From NCED01 sp035493955 (GTDB taxonomy: Bacteria; Pseudomonadota; Alphaproteobacteria; Caulobacterales; Caulobacteraceae), in assembly GCA_035493955.1 (NCBI GenBank), contig DATJHI010000037.1, positions 1 to 26,420 of the forward strand: a stretch of 26,420 bases of DNA, written 5' to 3'. Positions 6,492 to 12,429 of the stretch are shown here, piece after piece. Below the pieces are notes generated by a model, which saw nothing but the letters and a program-made list of their open reading frames with translations, did not search any database and was not told where the DNA came from. Both the position numbers and the translations under genes were made by a program. Within the stretch, counting starts at the first letter, position 1. Every line of letters starts with the position of its first letter.

Positions 6492-8267
6492 ATGGATGGC
6501 CTGAACGACGGCTTTGCGGACTCGGCGCTGACGCGGTTGTTCGTGGGCGAACAACGCTCCCCCGACGTCAGCGTCTTCACCCTTCCGGGCGGGCGCATCC
6601 TGTTCGCCGCGGGCGAGCCCGCCGAAAACCTCTATTTCGTCCGCACCGGGCGGCTGGGCGCGGTCAAGCGCGAGGAAGGCCACGACCAGCAGTTCCTGGG
6701 GGTGATCAAGCCCGGAGAGCCGGTGGGCGAGATGTCCCTGGTCGCGGGCACGCCGCACAGCGCCACCGTCCTGGCCCTGCGCGACAGCGAACTGTTCTCC
6801 CTGCCGCGGGCCAGCTTCCTGGCCGAGGCGCACCGGCGCCCCGAGCTGATGACCGAACTGGCGCGGCTGATGATCCTGCGGGTGCGCGAAACCGGCGCCC
6901 GCACCGCCGCGGGCGACCCGACCGTGTTCGGCTTCGTCGGCGTGGCCGGCGGGGTCGAGGTGCGCCGGCTGGTGGAGCACGTCGAACGTCACATGACCGG
7001 CTTCGGCCAAGCGGTCACCGTGGTCGGGGCCGAGGCCGCCGGGGCGCCCACCGAATGGTTCTCCACCGTCGAACAGCGGCACGATTACGTACTGTACGTC
7101 GCCGAACACGACCAGACCGCCTGGGCCGAGCAGTGCGGGCGCCAGGTCGATCGGCTGTTCCTGGTCGGACGGGGAGGCTCGGCCCCGCCGGAAAAGCCCT
7201 CCGCCTTCGCCGCCGAGGCCATGCGCCAGCACCGGCTGATGGACCTGGTGCTGCTGCACGAGCCGGAGACCGTCGAACCCCGGGGTTCGGAGGCCTGGCT
7301 GACCGCGGCTCCGGCCACGCGCCTGTTCCACCTGCGCCGCGGCGACGAGGCCGACGCCGCCCGCATGGCCCGCACCCTGACCGGGCGATCGGTCGGCCTG
7401 GTGCTGTCGGGGGGCGCGGCCAGGGCCTACGCCCACGTCGGCGCGATCCGGGCCCTGCGCGAAACCGGCACGCCGATCGACTTCGTCGGCGGGACCTCGA
7501 TGGGGGCGATCATCGGGGCGGGCGTGGCCATCGGCTGGGACGACGCCGAACTGGACCGCCGCATCCGCCAGGCCTTCGTCGATTCGAGCCCGGTGGCCGA
7601 CATCGCCTTCCCCATGATCGCCATGACCCATGGCCATAGAGTGCGCCGCCGCCTGCACGAGCACTTCGGCGACCGCGACATCGCCGACCTGTGGCGGCCC
7701 TATTTCTGCATCTCCTCGAACCTGACCTCGGGCCAGCACCAGGTGCATCGGCGCGGACGACTGGCCCACGCCCTGGAGGCTTCGTCCGCCCTGCCCGGCG
7801 TGCTGCCGCCGGTGATCGTCGGCGACGACGTCCTGGTCGACGGGGCCCTGCTGCGTAACTTCCCCACCGACGTGATGAAGGCCTGGAACCGGGGGCCGAT
7901 CGTGGGGGTGGACGTCTCCCGCTCCCGCGGCCTGACCGCCGACGAGATCGTTCCCCCGGCCTCGATCCTGCGCTGGTTCCTGTCGGGGGACTTCATGAAG
8001 GGCCCGCCCATCGTCTCGCTGCTGATGCGCGCCGCCACGGTCTCGACCGACCGGGAACTGGCCGCCGCCCGCGAGGCGGCCGAGGTGCTGGTGATGCCGC
8101 GGGTGGAGGAGATCGAGATCCGCGACTGGAGACAGGGCTACGCGCCGGCGGTGACGGCGGGCCACGAGGCCATGGTCGCGGCGCTGAAGGGCCTGGCCCC
8201 CGTCCCCGAACTTCGGCGGCTGAAGCTCGCCCAGCTCGCCGCCGCCGGCGGCGCGGTTCCGGGCTGA
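6492..8267 (+). CDS. Cyclic-nucleotide-binding-fold / patatin-like phospholipase (NTE-like, RssA family)
   Basis: A 591-residue protein joining an N-terminal CAP/cNMP-type sensor domain (about 24-135), a middle domain (about 145-280) and a C-terminal patatin esterase domain (about 300-580). This is the plan of neuropathy target esterase. The patatin domain has the oxyanion loop SGGAAR (306-311), the nucleophile elbow GTSMG with Ser336, and the catalytic Asp in VDGA (Asp450), so it should hydrolyse acyl esters such as lysophospholipids. In the sensor domain the phosphate-binding cassette reads GEMSLVAGTPHSA, with His89 where cAMP binders usually have Arg, so the ligand is uncertain. No signal peptide or clear membrane helix is seen. 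No Shine-Dalgarno precedes ATG 6492. Confidence 0.88.
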   Translation: MDGLNDGFADSALTRLFVGEQRSPDVSVFTLPGGRILFAAGEPAENLYFVRTGRLGAVKREEGHDQQFLGVIKPGEPVGEMSLVAGTPHSATVLALRDSELFSLPRASFLAEAHRRPELMTELARLMILRVRETGARTAAGDPTVFGFVGVAGGVEVRRLVEHVERHMTGFGQAVTVVGAEAAGAPTEWFSTVEQRHDYVLYVAEHDQTAWAEQCGRQVDRLFLVGRGGSAPPEKPSAFAAEAMRQHRLMDLVLLHEPETVEPRGSEAWLTAAPATRLFHLRRGDEADAARMARTLTGRSVGLVLSGGAARAYAHVGAIRALRETGTPIDFVGGTSMGAIIGAGVAIGWDDAELDRRIRQAFVDSSPVADIAFPMIAMTHGHRVRRRLHEHFGDRDIADLWRPYFCISSNLTSGQHQVHRRGRLAHALEASSALPGVLPPVIVGDDVLVDGALLRNFPTDVMKAWNRGPIVGVDVSRSRGLTADEIVPPASILRWFLSGDFMKGPPIVSLLMRAATVSTDRELAAAREAAEVLVMPRVEEIEIRDWRQGYAPAVTAGHEAMVAALKGLAPVPELRRLKLAQLAAAGGAVPG

Positions 8268-8353
8268 TACGGGCGCAAACGCGACCTGTTTACACGGGGG
8301 GCTTTTCCCGGCGTCCGACGCGTCCTACCTTCGACGTCCTCGTGCAACAGTCG

Positions 8354-8367
8354 AAAGGAGGTGATCC
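8354..8367 (+). promoter_or_regulatory. Near-maximal Shine-Dalgarno sequence
   Basis: AAAGGAGGTGATCC is complementary over all 14 bases (15 counting the G at 8353) to the conserved 3' end of bacterial 16S rRNA. AGGAGG is seven bases from the GTG at 8369. Every other gene in this window has a much weaker site, so this strength is exceptional and marks the following short frame as translated, or as a ribosome-binding RNA. Confidence 0.8.
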
Positions 8368-8368
8368 A

Positions 8369-8437
8369 GTGTCTCATAGTTTCATCCGTGGTTCGGATAC
8401 CGTGACCTGGACCTCCGCTTGCGGGGTCTGCGCCTAA
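8369..8437 (+). CDS. 22-residue small ORF with C-terminal CxxC, stand-alone transcript
   Basis: GTG start and TAA stop encode a 22-residue peptide containing HSFIRGSDTVTW and ending SACGVCA, i.e. a CxxC pair three residues from the C-terminus. It is preceded by an exceptional Shine-Dalgarno and followed by a small hairpin (8458-8474) and an intrinsic terminator (8484-8520). The next gene downstream is on the opposite strand, so this is not an attenuator leader for a plus-strand gene but a complete short unit of about 150-200 bases. No signal peptide or membrane segment. I do not recognise the family. It could be a functional micropeptide, a metal- or redox-binding peptide, or the coding part of a dual-function sRNA. 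Confidence 0.6.
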   Translation: MSHSFIRGSDTVTWTSACGVCA

Positions 8438-8457
8438 GTCCGCTTGGCATAGGTCGC

Positions 8458-8474
8458 GGGCCGCTCTGCGGTCC
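8458..8474 (+). ncRNA. Small hairpin between the 22-codon ORF and its terminator
   Basis: gggccgc and gcggtcc (one G-U pair) close a three-base loop, 20 bases after the stop codon of the small ORF and 10 bases before the terminator stem. It suggests a structured 3' part of a short RNA. The true ends of the RNA cannot be read from sequence. Confidence 0.35.
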
Positions 8475-8483
8475 TGACTATGG

Positions 8484-8524
8484 AAAGGCCGTCGGGGGCG
8501 ACCCCGGCGGCCTTTCGCATTTTC
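8484..8524 (+). terminator. Intrinsic terminator after the 22-codon ORF
   Basis: The 14-base arms at 8484-8497 and 8502-8515 pair fully with one G-U and a GCGA loop, followed by CGCATTTTCTTA. The tail overlaps the stop codon of the convergent EF-hand gene (8525-8527), and the same stem could also serve that gene, although the minus-strand side has no T-run. Confidence 0.75.
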
Positions 8525-9112
8525 TTACGCGGCGATCGAAACGGTTGTCGCCGTGGTGGAATTGGCGTCGGACGTCGGCGTCGTCGCCGTCGTCGCCGCG
8601 GCAGCCTGGTCGGTATGGTGATGGTGGTGATGGTGCGGCGTGTAGGCCTTCAAGGCCGTGGCGAGTTCGTCGGCGCTGAGCGCGCCGTCGCCGTTGGTGT
8701 CCAGCTTGCCGAAGGCCTGGGACGCGTCTGGGGTCCCGGTGGACGCAGCCGTCGTGGTCGTGGCCCCGTCGCTGTTCGACGAGAGGGCCTTGGTGATCTC
8801 GTCCAGGCTCAAGGAACCGTCGCCGTTGGCGTCCAGGCTGGAGATCAGCTTGGAGGCGAGGTCGTCTGCGCTCGGCCGCTGTTGGCCTTGGACGTTGATC
8901 AGACTGGACAAGGCGTCGCCGGAGAACTGATCCGACGCGCTGGTAGGCGTGGGGGCGGACGGCGCCGAGGACGAATCGGCCTGATCGGCGTCGGAGGAAC
9001 CGTTTACGCCGGGCAATTCTTGCCCGGCCTGCGTCTTCTGGGTGTGCAGCGAGTGCATCATCTTGTGAAGCAGCTGGCTCGCGTAACTACTTGAGTTATT
9101 GGAAACTTCCAT
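8525..9112 (-). CDS. EF-hand calcium-binding protein with poly-histidine tract
   Basis: A 195-residue protein without a classical signal peptide. Two canonical EF-hand loops are intact: DANGDGSLSLDE (94-105) and DTNGDGALSADE (138-149), with Asp at 1, 3 (Asn), 5 and Glu at 12. They are separated by a Ser/Thr/Ala-rich stretch. Seven consecutive histidines occupy 160-166, followed by a Thr/Ala-rich tail. The first 60 residues are Ser-rich and polar. Calcium binding is strongly predicted; the His tract may bind zinc, nickel or copper. GAGGTG before ATG 9112 supports the start. Nearly identical hairpins stand at both ends of the gene (8484-8515 and 9283-9315). Function is unknown. Confidence 0.85.
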   Translation of the reverse strand: MEVSNNSSSYASQLLHKMMHSLHTQKTQAGQELPGVNGSSDADQADSSSAPSAPTPTSASDQFSGDALSSLINVQGQQRPSADDLASKLISSLDANGDGSLSLDEITKALSSNSDGATTTTAASTGTPDASQAFGKLDTNGDGALSADELATALKAYTPHHHHHHHTDQAAAATTATTPTSDANSTTATTVSIAA

Positions 9113-9198
9113 TTCTCACCTCGCATGGACCCGCATTTCGCGGGCGCGCCCGCCCGATGCGGAAGCGCCAACGCAACGCCGGCAAGGCGCAGGGCATG

Positions 9199-9250
9199 CA
9201 AGTATTAGGCTAGAATATTTAAGTAATTGACCGGACTTTATTGAATTGAT
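9199..9250. promoter_or_regulatory. AT-rich probable promoter region upstream of the EF-hand gene
   Basis: The stretch around 9200-9248 is conspicuously AT-rich (GTATTAGGCTAGAATATTTA, then TTATTGAATTGAT) in otherwise very GC-rich DNA. It lies about 90-140 bases upstream of the EF-hand ATG. It probably holds its promoter, but I cannot fix a -35/-10 pair with standard spacing on either strand. Confidence 0.35.
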
Positions 9251-9282
9251 CGCGCCACATTTGCGCCCGCACTGGGGCCATG

Positions 9283-9321
9283 GAAGGCCGCCGGGGAAGA
9301 CTCCGACGGCCCTTCGCATTT
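9283..9321 (+). terminator. Hairpin with terminator-like form between the EF-hand and DUF805 genes
   Basis: The arms 9283-9294 and 9303-9315 pair with one bulge, followed by GCATTTAA. It is a close copy in sequence and orientation of the hairpin at 8484-8520. It may end the minus-strand DUF805 transcript (its stop is at 9334) despite lacking a minus-strand T-run, or an unannotated plus-strand RNA arising in 9113-9282. Confidence 0.45.
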
Positions 9322-9333
9322 AACGATCTGCGA

Positions 9334-9711
9334 TCAGGCGGGGATCGGGTCGACCGCCAGCTCTGCCTTGGGATCCGGACCAAAGCGGTTCGGGCCGACC
9401 GTGCCGGGCAGAATCGCGAACACCAGCAGCACGATCACCCCGATGAAGGGGATCAGGCCGATCAGCAGCCACCACGCCGACTTGTCGATGTCGTGTAGTC
9501 GCCGGAAATTCAGCGCCAGACCAGGCACGAACAGGGCCAGCACGACCAACAGCTGCAAGACCGGAGACCCATGCAGGACGGCCTGGTCGAGTACGGCGGC
9601 GATCAGATTGACAACGAAATTGAACAGGACAAACAGCCAGAATTCCTTCCGGCGCGCGCGTCCGTCGAAGGCTGCGTATTTGGTCTTCAGCGTCTCCAGC
9701 ACCGTGTCCAT
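9334..9711 (-). CDS. DUF805 family inner-membrane protein
   Basis: A 125-residue membrane protein of the DUF805 (YhaH-like) family. The N-terminal segment FDGRARRKEFWLFVLFN is the family signature, and the LNFRRLHDIDKSAWWLLIGL motif follows. Three hydrophobic segments are visible (about 24-45, 50-68, 79-100). The open frame extends 57 codons upstream, but ATG 9711 has GGGGAGG about seven bases before it and gives the family N-terminus. The family has no settled biochemical role. It is divergent from fumC across about 130 bases. Confidence 0.9.
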   Translation of the reverse strand: MDTVLETLKTKYAAFDGRARRKEFWLFVLFNFVVNLIAAVLDQAVLHGSPVLQLLVVLALFVPGLALNFRRLHDIDKSAWWLLIGLIPFIGVIVLLVFAILPGTVGPNRFGPDPKAELAVDPIPA

Positions 9712-9841
9712 TGGCGGTCCTCCCCAGTTCCGGCAGGCACGTTCGGCTCGGGCGCGCCAATGGTCAAGCCTGGCTGCCCGCGCCTTGATCCCCCTCTCCT
9801 CCGTGCTAAACCCGCGCCGACCGTTTCGCCTGGAGCCATCG

Positions 9842-11233
9842 ATGACCGCGACCCGCACCGAGACCGACACCTTCGGCCCCATCGAGGTCGCCGCCGACCG
9901 CTATTGGGGCGCCCAGGCGCAGCGTTCCCTGGGCAATTTCAAGATCGGCTGGGAAAAGCAGCCCTTGGCCGTCGTCCGGGCGCTGGGGATCGTCAAGCGG
10001 GCCGCCGCCGAGGTGAACCGCACCCTGTCGGGCCTCGACCCCAAGATCGCCGACGCCATCGTCGCCGCGGCCCAGGAGGTGATCGACGGCAAGCTGGACG
10101 ACCACTTCCCCCTGGTGGTGTGGCAGACCGGCTCGGGCACCCAGTCGAACATGAACGCCAACGAGGTGATCTCGAACCGGGCGATCGAGATGCTGGGCGG
10201 CGAGATGGGCTCCAAGAAGCCGGTCCACCCCAACGACCACGTCAACATGAGCCAGTCGTCCAACGACACCTATCCGACGGCCATGCACATCGCCTGCGCC
10301 GAGGAGATCGTCCATCGGCTGCTCCCCGCCCTGAAGACCCTCCACGCCGCCCTGGACGACAAGGCCAAGGCCTGGGACCACATCATCAAGATCGGGCGCA
10401 CCCACACCCAGGACGCCACGCCCCTGACCCTGGGCCAGGAATTCTCCGGCTATGCCCAGCAGGTCGCCAACGGCGTCGCGCGGATCGAATCCACCCTGCC
10501 GATGCTGATGCAGCTGGCCCAGGGCGGCACCGCCGTCGGCACCGGGCTGAACGCCCCCGTCGGCTTCGCCGAACAGGTGGCGGCCAAGATCGCCGAGATC
10601 ACCGGCCTGCCCTTCACCAGCGCCCCCAACAAGTTCGAGGCCCTGGCCGCCCACGACGCCATGGTGTTCAGCCACGGGGCCATCAACACGGTGGCCGCCA
10701 GCCTGTTCAAGATCGCCAACGACATCCGCTTCCTGGGGTCCGGGCCGCGCTCGGGCCTGGGCGAGCTGGCCCTGCCGGAGAACGAGCCGGGCTCCTCGAT
10801 CATGCCGGGCAAGGTCAACCCGACCCAGTGCGAGGCCATGACCCAGGTGTGCGTGCAGGTGTTCGGCAACAACGCCGCCCTGACCTTCGCCGACAGCCAG
10901 GGCCATTTCGAGCTCAACGTCTACAATCCGGTGATGGCCTACAACTTCCTGCAGTCGGTGCGCCTGATCGCCGACGCGGCGGTCAGCTTCACCGACAACC
11001 TGGTGCTGGGGCTGCAGCCGCGCGAGGACAACATCAAGGCCGCCCTGGACCGTTCGCTGATGCTGGTGACGGCGCTGGCCCCCAAGATCGGCTACGACAA
11101 CGCCGCCAAGATCGCCAAGACCGCGCACAAGAACGGCACCACCCTGCGCGAGGAGGCGGTCGGCGGCGGCTATGTCACCGACGCCGAGTTCGACGCGGTC
11201 GTGCGGCCGGAGAAGATGATCGGGCCGGGTTGA
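9842..11233 (+). CDS. fumC: Class II fumarate hydratase
   Basis: A 463-residue iron-independent fumarase that interconverts fumarate and (S)-malate in the TCA cycle as a homotetramer. Visible family features include the substrate segments TGSGTQSNMNANEV and SSNDTYPTAMH, the GRTHTQDATPLTLGQEFSGY block, and the superfamily signature GSSIMPGKVNP (317-327), which carries the catalytic Ser loop. Length is typical. ATG 9842 has GGAG six bases upstream; the longer open frame before it has no matching protein sequence. The DoxX-like gene follows after 47 bases on the same strand. Confidence 0.97.
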   Translation: MTATRTETDTFGPIEVAADRYWGAQAQRSLGNFKIGWEKQPLAVVRALGIVKRAAAEVNRTLSGLDPKIADAIVAAAQEVIDGKLDDHFPLVVWQTGSGTQSNMNANEVISNRAIEMLGGEMGSKKPVHPNDHVNMSQSSNDTYPTAMHIACAEEIVHRLLPALKTLHAALDDKAKAWDHIIKIGRTHTQDATPLTLGQEFSGYAQQVANGVARIESTLPMLMQLAQGGTAVGTGLNAPVGFAEQVAAKIAEITGLPFTSAPNKFEALAAHDAMVFSHGAINTVAASLFKIANDIRFLGSGPRSGLGELALPENEPGSSIMPGKVNPTQCEAMTQVCVQVFGNNAALTFADSQGHFELNVYNPVMAYNFLQSVRLIADAAVSFTDNLVLGLQPREDNIKAALDRSLMLVTALAPKIGYDNAAKIAKTAHKNGTTLREEAVGGGYVTDAEFDAVVRPEKMIGPG

Positions 11234-11280
11234 GATCGATCCGGGCGCGACATTCCTGGGTATCTGCTAGGAGCTGAGGA

Positions 11281-11757
11281 ATGGCGCGACGGATGAGCAT
11301 CACACGCGAGGCCTACGGCGGGGCGATGGAGCTGGAGCGCCGCCGTTCGGGCGGGGGGTTCAGCATGGCCCGGGTGGCCCTCTTGCTGCTGCTGGCGGCG
11401 GTCTATGTGCCGTTCGGGATCTTCCACCTGGTCAGCCCGGACAGCCTGTTGCCGATCATGCCGCCGGCCGTGCCCTTTCCCCGCGCGGTGATCCTGTTCA
11501 CCGGCGCCTGCGAGATCGCCGGCGGAATCGGCCTGCTCCTGGCCCGCACCCGGCGGGCGGCGGCGATCCTGCTGTCGATCTATGCGGTGTGCGTCTGGCC
11601 CGCCAACATCTGGCAGGCGGTCGCGCACATCCACACCCCGCCCATTCCCGACAGCTGGTGGTACCACGGGCCCCGGCTGGCCTTTCAGCTGGTCTTCATC
11701 TGGTGGCCCTTGTTCGCGGTGGAGCTGATCGACTGGCCGTTCGCGAAGCGGCGGTAA
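11281..11757 (+). CDS. DoxX-like family membrane protein
   Basis: A 158-residue protein with four predicted membrane segments (about 29-49, 60-83, 88-106, 125-150) and the DoxX-like pattern around GACEIAGGIGLLL and YAVCVWPANIWQA. AGGAG lies seven bases before ATG 11281, supporting the long N-terminus; an internal ATG (MARVALL, codon 29) would give the more usual family length. Substrate and role of these small membrane proteins are not settled. It may be co-transcribed with fumC. Confidence 0.8.
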   Translation: MARRMSITREAYGGAMELERRRSGGGFSMARVALLLLLAAVYVPFGIFHLVSPDSLLPIMPPAVPFPRAVILFTGACEIAGGIGLLLARTRRAAAILLSIYAVCVWPANIWQAVAHIHTPPIPDSWWYHGPRLAFQLVFIWWPLFAVELIDWPFAKRR

Positions 11758-11776
11758 GGCGAAGCTCGCCCGCCGG

Positions 11777-12391
11777 CTAGAGCGTCGCCCACGCCTCGAC
11801 CTTGAGGCGGGCGACCAGTTCGGCGCCCCCCCGGCCGTCCGGATGGAAGACCAGGGCCTCGGCGGGGACGGCGCCGTTCGCCTGGTCTCCGAAGGCGGCG
11901 CGCAGGTTGGGGACATGGGTCACGATCAAGATGTCCGTCCCCGCGCGCGGGACTTCGGCCGCCTTGGCGCGGAGCCAGGCGCCCTGTTCGGCGCCCACCC
12001 CGGCCTGCATCCCCTGGCCCCCCTCGTCGAGTTGGGGAACCGTCTTGGCGGGGCCGAGCCCGGCCAAGCGAAGGGTCTGCTGCGCCCGGAAGGTCGGGCT
12101 CGAATAGATGTCGCCAACCTGGATCCCGAGCCGCCGCAACCCAGCGCCCAGGGCCGCGGCCTCGGCCTTGCCGGCTTCGTCGAGCTGGCGTTCGAGGCCC
12201 CGGTTGCCCGGATCGGCGGCGGCCCTATCGGGGGCGGCCATGGGGGCGTTGGCGTGGCGCAGCACCAGCACATAACCGCCCTGGCGCAGGGCGGCGGCGA
12301 GGGCGGCCCCGGAAAGGGGAGCGGCCCGGGCGGCGGGGCTTAGGGCCAGCGCCGCGACGAGAAGCAGTGCGGGAACGAAGCGGGAAGCCAT
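11777..12391 (-). CDS. Exported histidine phosphatase family protein
   Basis: A 204-residue protein with a signal peptide (about 1-23, cleavage after AARA) and a phosphoglycerate-mutase-like fold. The catalytic motif is LRHAN with Arg45-His46 (RHA instead of RHG), followed by SSPTFRAQQT and the second histidine in VTHVPN (His159). It should act on a phosphoester in the periplasm; the substrate is unknown. ATG 12391 has GAGG about nine bases upstream; the frame opens 14 codons earlier without a signal-like start. The uvrD stop lies 38 bases upstream on the same strand, so the two may share a transcript. Confidence 0.85.
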   Translation of the reverse strand: MASRFVPALLLVAALALSPAARAAPLSGAALAAALRQGGYVLVLRHANAPMAAPDRAAADPGNRGLERQLDEAGKAEAAALGAGLRRLGIQVGDIYSSPTFRAQQTLRLAGLGPAKTVPQLDEGGQGMQAGVGAEQGAWLRAKAAEVPRAGTDILIVTHVPNLRAAFGDQANGAVPAEALVFHPDGRGGAELVARLKVEAWATL

Positions 12392-12429
12392 AGGCGGAAT
12401 CCTCGTCCTTGCGGAGGGCGCGGGCCACC

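Noticed and set aside
6129..8165. 678-codon minus-strand open frame
   Set aside because: Antisense shadow of the patatin/cNMP gene, caused by high GC; His/Gly/Arg-rich with no recognisable motif.
9806..11128. 440-codon minus-strand open frame opposite fumC
   Set aside because: Shadow of fumC, which has full-length family agreement.
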